A stretch of DNA of 37,383 nucleotides from Lentisphaerota bacterium (GTDB lineage: Bacteria > Verrucomicrobiota > Lentisphaeria > Victivallales > Victivallaceae), in assembly GCA_015061725.1 (NCBI GenBank), contig SUVX01000033.1:1-37383 (forward strand), written 5' to 3'. Made by a program: the position numbers and the translations under genes. Each line of letters opens with the position of its first letter. Position 1 is the first letter of the stretch. Positions 25,982 through 34,302 of the stretch are shown here, in pieces. A model generated the notes under the pieces. That model had not been told where the DNA came from and ran no database searches. It saw only the letters and a list, made by a program, of their open reading frames with translations.

Positions 25982-27078
25982 TTTTTCTTTTTTCCTTTTT
26001 CTGAAGAAGAAACGCTGGCTCTTTCAATCAGTACAAAAGGCGTAAAAACAATATCCGGTATTACATCTTTATTGTACCAATCAGCAGAATTCAGCAATTT
26101 TTCCATGGCTGTATGAGCGCACTCTTTAAGTTTTGTATCAATAGTCGTCAGGGGCGGCAGAAGAAATTGGCTGCCGGGATAATTGGAGTACCCCATCACA
26201 GAAATATCTTCAGGTATCCGCACGCCCGATTCCCGCAGAAACGCGCAGACACGCATGGCGACCCGGTCGGAGTGACAGAGAAACGCCGTCGGACGGTCGG
26301 GAAGATTCAGCCAGATATTGACCTGTTTCCGGATCTCTTCTGTGACATTCGGAAGATACGCCGTAAGTTCCCGGTCTGAAGAAAGATCATTTTCACGCAA
26401 AAACTCTTCCAGCGCCTCAGGCGTGAAACCGCGGACATCACCGTGTTCTTCAGGCAGAACAAGAAACAAAGAGGCGATTCTTCTGTGTCCGTGTTTTTTC
26501 AGGAACAAATAAGCCTCTTTAAACGCCTGCTTTTCATTGGTTTTCAGCAGCAGAACGCCGGGAGAAACATCACCATCCGAACCATGGGGAATGACAACAG
26601 GAAGTTCCAGTTCCTTTACGGCATTCAACACTTTTTCAGAAACCATGCGGTGTCCCGTTTCAAGAAAAATGCCGCTGATACTGTGCGAACGGACAATTGC
26701 AGCACGTTCCTCTGAAGAAAAAGAAACAAAGAGGCTTTCAGGACAGATTTCAAGAGTCACCGAAAACTTTTCTGCACTTTCTTCCAAACCTGCGGCGATA
26801 TAGCGGCTGGGCGTTTCAAGATTTTCAGTTCCATCGGGCTGAATCAGAAGAAAAGTTCTTCTTTTGCAGTGTTCTGTTACAAAAGTTCCCCGGTTGCGGA
26901 TACGCTCAACCAGTCCCTCCGCCTCAAGCCGGGCAAGCGCACTGCGTAAAGTCACCTGCCCGACAGAAAGACTTTTCGCAAGCTGTTTTTCGGTCGGCAG
27001 ACGGCTGCCGGGCGGCAGAGTTTCATCCATGATCGCCCGTTTGAGTTGACCGTAAATCTGATCTTTTTTGCGTTCCAA
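25978..27078 (-). CDS. GntR/LacI hybrid transcriptional regulator (AraR-type)
   Basis: A 366-aa protein. Residues about 1-65 form a GntR winged helix (KLPPG-like turn: ETLPPGSRLPTEKQLAKSLS, VTLRSALARLEAEGLVERIR). The remainder is a LacI/GalR-type periplasmic-binding-like domain (SGIFLETGH, EDISVMGYSNYPGSQFLLPP, LTTIDTKLKECAHTAMEKLL), expected to bind a sugar. The ribosome site AGGAG at 27090-27086 lies 7 bases before a TTG at 27078, which is the chosen start; a longer in-frame reading from a TTG at 27105 has no ribosome site. It is the first gene of the operon and overlaps the beta-helix gene, so it is likely autoregulated and induced by the glycan the operon degrades. No operator was identified. 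Confidence 0.88.
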   Translation of the reverse strand: MERKKDQIYGQLKRAIMDETLPPGSRLPTEKQLAKSLSVGQVTLRSALARLEAEGLVERIRNRGTFVTEHCKRRTFLLIQPDGTENLETPSRYIAAGLEESAEKFSVTLEICPESLFVSFSSEERAAIVRSHSISGIFLETGHRMVSEKVLNAVKELELPVVIPHGSDGDVSPGVLLLKTNEKQAFKEAYLFLKKHGHRRIASLFLVLPEEHGDVRGFTPEALEEFLRENDLSSDRELTAYLPNVTEEIRKQVNIWLNLPDRPTAFLCHSDRVAMRVCAFLRESGVRIPEDISVMGYSNYPGSQFLLPPLTTIDTKLKECAHTAMEKLLNSADWYNKDVIPDIVFTPFVLIERASVSSSEKGKKKK

Positions 27079-27128
27079 TTTATTTCTCCTGCACAAAAAA
27101 AGCAATCAAAATACTTTTTTCATGTTTT

Positions 27129-28994
27129 TCATCTTTTAAATAATGCTTTTATTTTACGTTTTACTGCGGCAAAACAATCATCTGCTTTCCGGGCAATCCG
27201 GAACGGAAGATGAGAAAGTTTTTCTTCAAGAAACTCCTTTTCTTTTTTCTCCTGCGCCAGATTTTGTTCACAACACGCCAAAACTCCCGCCAGGCGGGAT
27301 ATCTCCTTGTCTCCAGCACTGCAAGCTGCGTTCAAACGGGCAATTTCGCTTTCGTGATAAGCAAACCCGGCCTGATAATATTTTATTTCTTCCTCAAGTT
27401 TGGCTGAAAAACGCTGAACTTCGCCCTCATTGTAACTTAAAGCAGCACGGTAATCTGAAAGTTCATGATTTTTCTCTTCAAGCAGGTGCTGATAATGTTT
27501 TACTTCTTCCTCAAGTTTGGCTGAAAGACGCTGAACTTCGCCCTCATTGTAACTTAAAGCAGCACGGTAATCTGAAAGTTCATGATTTTTCTCTTCAAGC
27601 AGGTGCTGATAATGTTTTACTTCTTCCTCAAGTTTGGCTGAAAGTTCTGCCGCAGCCTTTGCATTGAATTCATACGCCTGTTTGAAATAGACAAGCTCTT
27701 TTTTCCAATACGGTATATCAAAAATCTGCAGCGGCAGAACCGGATAAGTTTCTTTTTTTGCGGCAACAAAATCCGGCAGTCCGGAACATGCCGTTTTGAA
27801 GTCTTCAAGAGAACTGAATCCCTGTTCACGGCAGTAAAATTCAAGATGCCTGCGCCGGATTTCTTTTTCAGAGGGAAAAGTCAGACGCCAGCTGTAATAC
27901 GCCGGATCAAACATATATTTGTAGGGAATGATGTAATTCAAACAGAGAAAATTCAGTTCTTCAATGTGTCCGTCATCAGCAATTTCACCATTCACAAGGT
28001 CATCTGAAACAAGCGAAAACGGACTGTCCCCCATGACCATGACCGGTTTATCCCAGAGACATGCTTCCAAAGCCATGCTGGAATTGATGGTCACAAGCTG
28101 TTCAATGCGCTTTAAAAATTCAACCGTACCGGGAGATAAATCCAGATTGGCGGAAAAAAGCGTCTGTCCCAGCGGATGACGGCGGAACAGAACATTGTCT
28201 TTCCCGAAATGAAAATTAACGTATTTCAGCAATTCCAGATTGTTGAATCCGCATGAATAGGCAAACATATTGCTGTCATCTTCAACCTGTCCTGCGACCC
28301 CGGTTTTGAAGTCGGGAGCATCTGCAAGCTGACTGCTTGATACAAGAAAATCTTTTGTCATAAACAAGGCACGCAATTCACTCTTTGAGAGACAATCCTC
28401 TTTGAGTTCACTGCGGCAGGCACGGAAACGTTTTGCCGCCTCCGTTTTGCCATTGACGCCGGACAGATCCCAGTACGCCGTCTGCAGATACTGTTTTTTG
28501 CGTGTAGGACCTATTTCCGTATGGATAACCGGAATCCCCAACTCTCTGCCGACTTCTTCAACAGAGGGCGAATTGCAGCAGACAACGACAGCCTCTATCT
28601 TTTCAATTTGTTCCAGTTTGTGCAATTCCCGTCGCAGAAAATCCATATACGGCTCATACGGCTGTGTCATAAGAAAAGTCCAGACAAGATTATTGGAACG
28701 GAATTTTTCTTCAAGCGGTTTAAATATTGCTTCATCAACGGGAATGATATCAGCTTTTTCAAGAAATTGTTTTTCAGGAATGGAATACTCCAGTTTCTCC
28801 TGATTGTCTTTCTGCAGGACCCAGGAACTTTCATTTAATTGGTCCGGAAACAGAAAATTTTTATCCCATCCGATGAAAACGGTCCGTATCCCGGCAGAAG
28901 AAAAATCAACAGCCTGCTTGTAGAAAAACCAGAGGTGAGTTCCGCATTCTTTCTCATACCGGGCATTAACGGGCAGCATTATTGAAACGATCAT
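27129..28994 (-). CDS. Capsule/O-antigen-type glycosyltransferase with tandem-repeat coiled coil
   Basis: A 621-aa protein. The N-terminal ~400 residues resemble the capsule polysaccharide biosynthesis family (KpsC/KpsS, PF05159, and GT99 beta-Kdo transferases): VLFRRHPLGQTLFS near residue 272, then LVTINSSMALEACLWDKPVM near 304. These are the H-P and N-S-x-x-x-E-A conserved blocks. Residues about 440-600 form a long charged coiled coil with an exact 39-residue duplication (KLEEEVKHYQHLLEEKNHEL, then SDYRAALSYNEGEVQR, present twice and partly a third time). The C-terminus is basic (KRKIKALFKR). It lies 10 bp after the Wzt-type ATPase gene, so it belongs to an ABC-dependent polysaccharide export operon. 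It likely adds a terminal or repeat sugar; the coiled coil could set polymer length. Confidence 0.8.
   Translation of the reverse strand: MIVSIMLPVNARYEKECGTHLWFFYKQAVDFSSAGIRTVFIGWDKNFLFPDQLNESSWVLQKDNQEKLEYSIPEKQFLEKADIIPVDEAIFKPLEEKFRSNNLVWTFLMTQPYEPYMDFLRRELHKLEQIEKIEAVVVCCNSPSVEEVGRELGIPVIHTEIGPTRKKQYLQTAYWDLSGVNGKTEAAKRFRACRSELKEDCLSKSELRALFMTKDFLVSSSQLADAPDFKTGVAGQVEDDSNMFAYSCGFNNLELLKYVNFHFGKDNVLFRRHPLGQTLFSANLDLSPGTVEFLKRIEQLVTINSSMALEACLWDKPVMVMGDSPFSLVSDDLVNGEIADDGHIEELNFLCLNYIIPYKYMFDPAYYSWRLTFPSEKEIRRRHLEFYCREQGFSSLEDFKTACSGLPDFVAAKKETYPVLPLQIFDIPYWKKELVYFKQAYEFNAKAAAELSAKLEEEVKHYQHLLEEKNHELSDYRAALSYNEGEVQRLSAKLEEEVKHYQHLLEEKNHELSDYRAALSYNEGEVQRFSAKLEEEIKYYQAGFAYHESEIARLNAACSAGDKEISRLAGVLACCEQNLAQEKKEKEFLEEKLSHLPFRIARKADDCFAAVKRKIKALFKR
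27394..27643 (-). repeat. 117-bp direct tandem repeat inside the glycosyltransferase gene
   Basis: The sequence starting TCAAGTTTGGCTGAAA recurs at 27394, 27511 and 27628, exactly 117 bases apart (39 codons, in frame). The first two units are almost identical base for base (27394-27510 and 27511-27627), differing by only about one base near the unit start, with a partial third at 27628-27643. Synonymous sites are conserved, so the copies arose recently by unequal recombination or slippage. Confidence 0.95.
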
Positions 28995-29004
28995 GAAATC
29001 ACCT

Positions 29005-30288
29005 TCACTTTTTTATGAAAACTTCAAAATTTTCAGGAGGAATCGCCAGCAGAGCCATCGTCATATCCTCAGGATCGCGCTTGACGGTTTTCAATACCGC
29101 AAGATTGAAGGGTCTGTCATAGAATTCAGAAGATAACTTATCCGGCTTGATGCCCATACTGAAAAGAAATGTTCCGAATATCGGCATATCAAACTCCCAG
29201 AAAACAACGCCTTTACTTCCTGCTTCAAGCGCCGGCAGGAACAAATTGAAATTAACCAGATTAGTCGCAAATACATCATATCCGCGTTCATTCCGGCAGA
29301 GGACGCCAATCTGGGCGCCCGCCGGAATATCACGCTGTGCGGTAAAACTGATGACCAGTTTGATTCTGTCTCCGACAAAACAATCAGAAATCCGCCGTCC
29401 CTGCATATCGTAAAAGTCAAATGCGGTCACTTTGACAGCGTAACTGCCGGAGCGTTCTGTAATGCGTTTTTCCATCTCAGAATCAATGCGGAACAAGGGC
29501 GGCATATTGGTATTGTTTTCACAATTTGTTCCGCAGGAAACATCTGCTGCCGGAAGTGTCGTATCATTGTAATACATATCGCAAACTTCCGCCGCAGGTC
29601 CGAACGCCGCCAATTTTCCCTCTTTGAGGTAAACGGCGCGGGAACACAGACTTTTGACCAGAGCTATATCATGGCTGACAAAAAGAATCGTCGTTCCCTG
29701 AGAAGTAAGTTTTTTCAGGCGGGCAAAACACTTCTGTTGAAAAAAGATATCTCCGACAGCCAGAGCCTCGTCAACAATCAGAACATCCGGGTCAAGCATG
29801 ACTTGAACCGCAAAAGCCAGGCGCACAAGCATACCGCTGGAATAGGTTTTCACCGGCTGATCTATGAAATCACCGATATCGGCAAAATCAAGAATTTCCT
29901 GATAACGCGCTTCAGTCTGTTCCCGTGAAAAGCCAAGAACTGCCGCATTGAGAAAAACATTGTCTTTTCCGGAAAATTCAGGATTGAATCCGGAACCCAA
30001 TTCCAGCAGAGCCGCAACTCTGCCGGAGAGCGTACAACTGCCGGAGCTTGACCGCAAGGTTCCTGCAATAATTTGCAGCAGGGTGCTTTTTCCGGCGCCG
30101 TTGCGCCCGATGATACCGACACATTCTCCGCGCCGGACATCAAAATCAATATTCTGCAGCGCCTTGAACTCGCGGTAGAAACAGCGCCGTCCGGCAAAAA
30201 GCATCTGCCAGAGGCGGTGGACAGGCTTGGCGTAAATTTCAAAGGATTTGGATATATTTTGAACTGAAATGGAAATATCAGATGACAT
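29005..30288 (-). CDS. Wzt-type ABC transporter ATPase with C-terminal glycan-binding domain
   Basis: A 427-aa protein from ATG at 30288. AGGGA sits about 8 bases upstream; the longer frame to 30342 is unlikely. Walker A is GIIGRNGAGKSTLL, the signature block is TYSSGMLVRLAFAV, and Walker B is PDVLIVDEALAVGD, as in ABC-2 exporters of capsule, O-antigen and teichoic acid. Residues about 270-427 form an extra beta-rich domain (KVTAFDFYDMQGRRISD, LVISFTAQRDIPAG, VFWEFDMPIFGTFLFSMGIK), the fold that in Wzt binds the completed polysaccharide. Its start overlaps the permease gene by 11 bases, so translation is coupled. The system would export an undecaprenyl-linked glycan across the inner membrane. 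Confidence 0.9.
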   Translation of the reverse strand: MSSDISISVQNISKSFEIYAKPVHRLWQMLFAGRRCFYREFKALQNIDFDVRRGECVGIIGRNGAGKSTLLQIIAGTLRSSSGSCTLSGRVAALLELGSGFNPEFSGKDNVFLNAAVLGFSREQTEARYQEILDFADIGDFIDQPVKTYSSGMLVRLAFAVQVMLDPDVLIVDEALAVGDIFFQQKCFARLKKLTSQGTTILFVSHDIALVKSLCSRAVYLKEGKLAAFGPAAEVCDMYYNDTTLPAADVSCGTNCENNTNMPPLFRIDSEMEKRITERSGSYAVKVTAFDFYDMQGRRISDCFVGDRIKLVISFTAQRDIPAGAQIGVLCRNERGYDVFATNLVNFNLFLPALEAGSKGVVFWEFDMPIFGTFLFSMGIKPDKLSSEFYDRPFNLAVLKTVKRDPEDMTMALLAIPPENFEVFIKK

Positions 30289-31108
30289 CGGCAAATCCCT
30301 TCTGTGTTTTGTTGAACCAGGCAAAGCCGAGAATAAAGACAATCAGCCCGGTTGCAAGTGATATACCGATAAGTTTCAAATCGGGAATCTGGGCGTAGAG
30401 CAGAACCATGCGCGTCTGTTCAATCATATACGTCAACGGATTGAACAAAAGAAACTTGCGGAAAGAAACCGGCACCGCTGACACCGGATAAAATATCGGC
30501 GTTAAAAAGAAAAATATCTGCAGAAGAACATTCAGTACATAGGGCGTATCTCTGACGTAAACCGTAAGAGATGCCGCAAAAAAAGATATTCCCGCCGTAA
30601 AAAGCAGAAAAGGCAGAAGTATCACAGGCAGAAGAAGCATACTCCAGCTTAAATTACCGTATACAAAAACAGCTCCCGCAAACAGCAGAAGAAGCCATAT
30701 CCCCCCCTGAACAAAACTTGCACACACCTGAGACAACGGCAGCAGCCCCAGAGGGAAAACAACTTTTTTCACCAGATTGGTATTGCTGACAATAACTGTT
30801 GAAGACAGGGTCAATGCTTCAGAAAACACAGTGTAAAGTGCCATGCCGCAGAAAAGAATGATGGCAAACGCTCCCTTTGAAGAACCGATATCCTCTCCCC
30901 AGCGTGCCTTGAAAACCACGCTGAAAACATAGGTATAAATACAGAGCATCATCAGCGGCTGGATAAAACTCCAGAGCAGTCCCAGCACGGAACCCTGATA
31001 TTTGGAAGCAATATTACGCTTGACCAGATAAAAAAGCAAATTGCGGTTCCGCAGGATCATCCGCAATCCCGGCAGGGGATCCAACACATCTGCAATTTGT
31101 CTCAACAT
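30278..31108 (-). CDS. Wzm-type ABC-2 polysaccharide export permease
   Basis: A 276-aa membrane protein. ATG at 31108 has AAAGG seven bases upstream; the in-frame TTG at 31129 has no ribosome site. It has six predicted helices, starting with QGSVLGLLWSFIQPLMMLCI and ending with LIVFILGFAWFNKT. The motif FNPLTYMIEQTRMVLL near the C-terminus is typical of the Wzm/TagG/KpsM-like ABC-2 family, as is the internal FFLTPIFYPVS. First gene of the export operon, upstream of the ATPase with an 11-base overlap and of the coiled-coil glycosyltransferase. It forms the channel for a lipid-linked polysaccharide in the inner membrane. Confidence 0.9.
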   Translation of the reverse strand: MLRQIADVLDPLPGLRMILRNRNLLFYLVKRNIASKYQGSVLGLLWSFIQPLMMLCIYTYVFSVVFKARWGEDIGSSKGAFAIILFCGMALYTVFSEALTLSSTVIVSNTNLVKKVVFPLGLLPLSQVCASFVQGGIWLLLLFAGAVFVYGNLSWSMLLLPVILLPFLLFTAGISFFAASLTVYVRDTPYVLNVLLQIFFFLTPIFYPVSAVPVSFRKFLLFNPLTYMIEQTRMVLLYAQIPDLKLIGISLATGLIVFILGFAWFNKTQKGFADVI

Positions 31109-31158
31109 AAAAAAACCTTTCCGCAGCAAGGAGTCAAACGAAATAAAAACATCCTTAT

Positions 31159-31187
31159 AATTTAACTGTTTATCTTCAAATTGTCAA
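31159..31187 (-). promoter_or_regulatory. Candidate promoter for the Wzm/Wzt operon
   Basis: On the minus strand, TTGACA (31187-31182), a 17-base spacer, and TAAATT (31164-31159). The -35 is consensus; the -10 is weaker. The permease start is about 50 bases downstream. It is divergent from the promoter at 31237-31265. Confidence 0.5.
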
Positions 31188-31236
31188 GTATACCAAAGAC
31201 GATATCGCTTTTTTCCGTTTTTTTCAGAGTTTTCTC

Positions 31237-31265
31237 TTGTATTGATGAAAAAAGTGTGTTATAAT
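31237..31265 (+). promoter_or_regulatory. Extended -10 promoter for the NagA-like operon
   Basis: TTGTAT at 31237-31242, 17 bases, then TATAAT at 31260-31265, with TG one base before the -10 (31257-31258). The perfect -10 and extended TG make it a strong candidate. The start codon at 31321 lies about 55 bases downstream; no clear ribosome site precedes it. Confidence 0.7.
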
Positions 31266-31320
31266 ATTAATAGTAACAAATAGAAACAAACTTTTTTTAT
31301 CACATACCTTGTAATATATC

Positions 31321-32442
31321 ATGAACGAAAAAATATATCGCGGGATCCTGCTTGACGGCAGGGCTGTGGAGTTGACCGTTTCCGGAAAAATCATTTCCGG
31401 TGTGCGGGAAATTCCGGAAGAGGCAAATCTGCCCCGGCTGCTCCCGGCTCTGGTGGATACCCAGCAGAACGGTGCGCTCACTTTTGCCTATAACAACATG
31501 ACTGAAGAAAGCGCTCTTGATCTGCACAAAATTGCAGATCATCTGAAAAAAAATTGTGTCGGCAGAGTGCTGGCAACTTTTACCACGACCGATTACCCCC
31601 GCCTGGAACGGGCGGCGGCAGCACTGGGAAAGATTTTTGATGAAGATGAGGAACTTGGTACGCTTTTTGCCGGAATTTTCCATGAAGGTGTCTTCATCTC
31701 TCCCGACAAAGGCTGGCGGGGCGGACACGCACCGGAATTTATCATGCCTCCCGATTATGACCGTTTCAGTTATCTGAATGAACTCTCAGGCAACAAGGTC
31801 AAAGTGGTCAATGTGGCTCCTGAAGTTGACGGGGCATTGGATTTCATCAAAAAAGTTTCAGCTTCAGGAATCAAAGTTGCTCTGGGTCATTGTCACCCGG
31901 ACGCGGCAACCATCCATAAAGCCGCAGACAACGGTGCAAGTATGGTCACACACTTTGCCAACGGTTCCGCGCCTGAGATCCACCGTTTCAACAATCCTTT
32001 CTGGGGATTCCTTGATGATGACAGGCTTTCGTTGGGACTGGTGGGCGATGGATTCCATTTAGCCCCCGAAGTCGTGCGGACCGCCGTCAAATGCAAGGGT
32101 AATGACAACTGTTTCATGGTGTCTGATGCCAACATCTATTCAGGCTGTGCGCCCGGACTTTATCACCGCATCGGCGGACTGGACTGCGTCATTGAACCCA
32201 ACGGTTTCATCCACGTTGCCGGACAGGAAATCCTTGCCGGGGCCTATTTCCAGCAGAACAGATGTGTTGAATTTCTTATGCAGAAATGCGGATACTCTCT
32301 TGAAACAGCATGGAAAATGTGTTCGGTCAATCCCGCACGGATCGCCGGAATCGACCTGCCCATGCTTGAAGAGGGCAATGAAGCCACGTTTGTTGTCTAT
32401 GAAGAGAACAATACACCAAAACTTATTTTCAGAGGTGAATAA
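31321..32442 (+). CDS. NagA-like amidohydrolase (N-acetylglucosamine-6-phosphate deacetylase family)
   Basis: A 373-aa protein without signal peptide. ALVDTQQNGAL corresponds to the D-x-Q-x-N-G block of single-metal E. coli NagA. IFHEGVFISPDKGWRGGH holds the metal-binding Glu; VALGHCHPDA and VTHFANGS hold the two metal histidines; LVGDGFHLAP and FMVSDANIY hold the substrate His and the catalytic Asp. All metal-ligand positions are present, so it is probably active. NagA removes acetate from GlcNAc-6-phosphate in the cytoplasm. Several spacer residues depart from the usual G-P-F and K-K-G-A-H, so a related N-acetylated sugar is also possible. It heads the operon with the esterase and the large secreted protein. 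Confidence 0.78.
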   Translation: MNEKIYRGILLDGRAVELTVSGKIISGVREIPEEANLPRLLPALVDTQQNGALTFAYNNMTEESALDLHKIADHLKKNCVGRVLATFTTTDYPRLERAAAALGKIFDEDEELGTLFAGIFHEGVFISPDKGWRGGHAPEFIMPPDYDRFSYLNELSGNKVKVVNVAPEVDGALDFIKKVSASGIKVALGHCHPDAATIHKAADNGASMVTHFANGSAPEIHRFNNPFWGFLDDDRLSLGLVGDGFHLAPEVVRTAVKCKGNDNCFMVSDANIYSGCAPGLYHRIGGLDCVIEPNGFIHVAGQEILAGAYFQQNRCVEFLMQKCGYSLETAWKMCSVNPARIAGIDLPMLEEGNEATFVVYEENNTPKLIFRGE

Positions 32443-32443
32443 T

Positions 32444-34300
32444 ATGAGTACACTCCCCCCTCCCCCCGCCGTGTGGCGTGACCCCAAAGATGCCGGAACA
32501 TTCACAAAACTTTCAACATTTCCAGATGACTGGGCAAATTACAGAAAAAAACTGCGTAAAAAACTCTGGAACTGTCTGGGCGTCAAATACGATAAATCCC
32601 TCCCCCTTGATTTGAAAGTAATCAAAACTTTTACGCACGAGGGAGTTACTCTGCGCGGAATTTCTTATCAGACCCGTCCCGGCGTTTACACAACGGCAAT
32701 CATCTATTCTCCTGAGGGAAAAGGTCCCTTCCCCGGCATCGTCAATATGCACGGACACTGGCAGCAGGGCAAACTTGCAGCAAGAGTACAGTCAAGAGGT
32801 TTCACCCTTGCCAGGAAAGGATATGTGGTTATTTCCGTTGATACTTTCGGTGCGGGAGAACGTACCACTATTCACGGAGAATTTGAACATCACGGCAGAA
32901 CTCTCGGTTCAAGCGTGTTCAATCTCGGTGAAACCCTCATGGGCTGTCAGATTGTGGACAATATGCGTGCGGTGGATGTTCTCTGTGCGCTGCCTGAAGT
33001 GGATAAGAAAAATATCGGCGCAACCGGAGCCTCCGGCGGCGGCAATCAGACGATGTACCTTGCCGCGATGGATGACCGTATCAAAGCCGCCGTTCCCGTC
33101 TGCAGTGTCGGAAGTTACGAAAGTTATCTCTTTGAAGCCAACTGCTGCTGCGAAACACTCCCCGGCGGACTTGAAGTCACTGAAATGGCAGGCATTCTTG
33201 CCCTTGCCGCACCGCGCGCTATGCTGATCTGCACGGGACTCTTTGACGTGAAAACCTTTTCTCCGCAGGAAATGCTGCGTTCCTATGATGCGGCGCTGAT
33301 CGTTTACAAAAAACTCGGCGCATGGGAAAATTTCACTTACAGAATTTTCAATCACGGACACGCTTACAGTCCGATGGTCCGCGAATCCATGCTGGGATTT
33401 TTTGAACTGCACTTGAAAGGTAAAGGTCACGGTATGCCCGTTGCCGAAGAACCTTATACCACCCTGCCAGAAGAGGACCTCATGGTATTTGAACCGGGCA
33501 AGCGTCCGGATGAAGTTCTTTCTCTTGCCGCATATCTTGAACGCAGAGGTAAAGAACTGCTTGAAACGCTTTACAGCAGAGAAAAATTCAATAAAGAGGA
33601 CGAGAAGAAAAAACTTTTCAACACTCTTAAAATTGACAGTTCCATCAAAGTCAAATCCTTTACCGAACTTGACAAAATCGACAACTGGCGGAGACTTCAG
33701 CTTGAACTTTCTGACAACAGCGTTCTGCCGCTGGTTGTTTTTGAAAGAAAAGGCGATATCACCCTCTTTGCGGATGCTTGCGGCAAAGCGCGGATTCCGG
33801 CAGAAAAAATCTCCGCTGCCGCCATGCCCGCACTGGTTGACCTTTATTATCAGGGAGAACTTTCTCCTGAACCGCCGGAACGTGTCATGCCCTATCACCA
33901 GACGGCGCGCCGGTTGATGTGGCAGGGAAAAACCCTTCCCGGAAAGTGGGCGAGCGAACTTTGTGCAGTAACGGAATTTCTTGCAAAACTTTATCCCGGC
34001 AGAAAAATCATTCTTCACGGCGCAAAAGAGATGGCGCCTGTGGCACTTTTTGCCTCAATTTTTACGGATAAAGTCAGCAAAGTTATCCTTGAAGATGCAC
34101 CGGTAAGCTACCGTTTCTGTAAAGACGAAGCGTTTTACGGCATGTCATTCTTCATTCCCGGCATCTTGAAATGGGGAGATATTCCGCTTGCCTGTGCGCT
34201 GACTTCTGCTGAAATCAAGTGGCAAACGCCCCGCAATCAGGATGGAACTCCGGCAGAAATCCCGGCAGAACAGATTCAATTTTTCAAAGAAAGATTCTGA
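32444..34300 (+). CDS. Alpha/beta hydrolase, acetylxylan-esterase-like
   Basis: A 618-aa protein starting at ATG 32444, where AGAGGTG at 32431-32437 is 6 bases upstream. The frame is open much further 5' (to 32102), but that part is a shadow of the NagA-like gene. The catalytic triad is visible: Ser in GATGASGGGNQTM (about residue 195), Asp in LFDVKTF (about 267), and His in NHGHAYS (about 304). GYVVISVDTFGAGERTT, and HGHW in the oxyanion region, are typical of the acetylxylan esterase/dienelactone hydrolase-like families. The C-terminal 230 residues look like a second, degenerate hydrolase fold (PGRKIILHGAKEMAPVALFA) with no obvious serine. There is no signal peptide. It probably deacetylates or de-esterifies imported oligosaccharides. 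Confidence 0.78.
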   Translation: MSTLPPPPAVWRDPKDAGTFTKLSTFPDDWANYRKKLRKKLWNCLGVKYDKSLPLDLKVIKTFTHEGVTLRGISYQTRPGVYTTAIIYSPEGKGPFPGIVNMHGHWQQGKLAARVQSRGFTLARKGYVVISVDTFGAGERTTIHGEFEHHGRTLGSSVFNLGETLMGCQIVDNMRAVDVLCALPEVDKKNIGATGASGGGNQTMYLAAMDDRIKAAVPVCSVGSYESYLFEANCCCETLPGGLEVTEMAGILALAAPRAMLICTGLFDVKTFSPQEMLRSYDAALIVYKKLGAWENFTYRIFNHGHAYSPMVRESMLGFFELHLKGKGHGMPVAEEPYTTLPEEDLMVFEPGKRPDEVLSLAAYLERRGKELLETLYSREKFNKEDEKKKLFNTLKIDSSIKVKSFTELDKIDNWRRLQLELSDNSVLPLVVFERKGDITLFADACGKARIPAEKISAAAMPALVDLYYQGELSPEPPERVMPYHQTARRLMWQGKTLPGKWASELCAVTEFLAKLYPGRKIILHGAKEMAPVALFASIFTDKVSKVILEDAPVSYRFCKDEAFYGMSFFIPGILKWGDIPLACALTSAEIKWQTPRNQDGTPAEIPAEQIQFFKERF

Positions 34301-34302
34301 AA

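Noticed and set aside
27394..27643. CRISPR-like array inside the glycosyltransferase gene
   Set aside because: Repeats are contiguous without spacers, in frame with the coding sequence and encode a coiled coil.
32102..32443. A 5' extension of the esterase reading frame by 114 codons over the NagA-like gene
   Set aside because: It overlaps the NagA-like coding region out of frame, its residues show no conserved pattern, and a good ribosome site lies directly before ATG at 32444.
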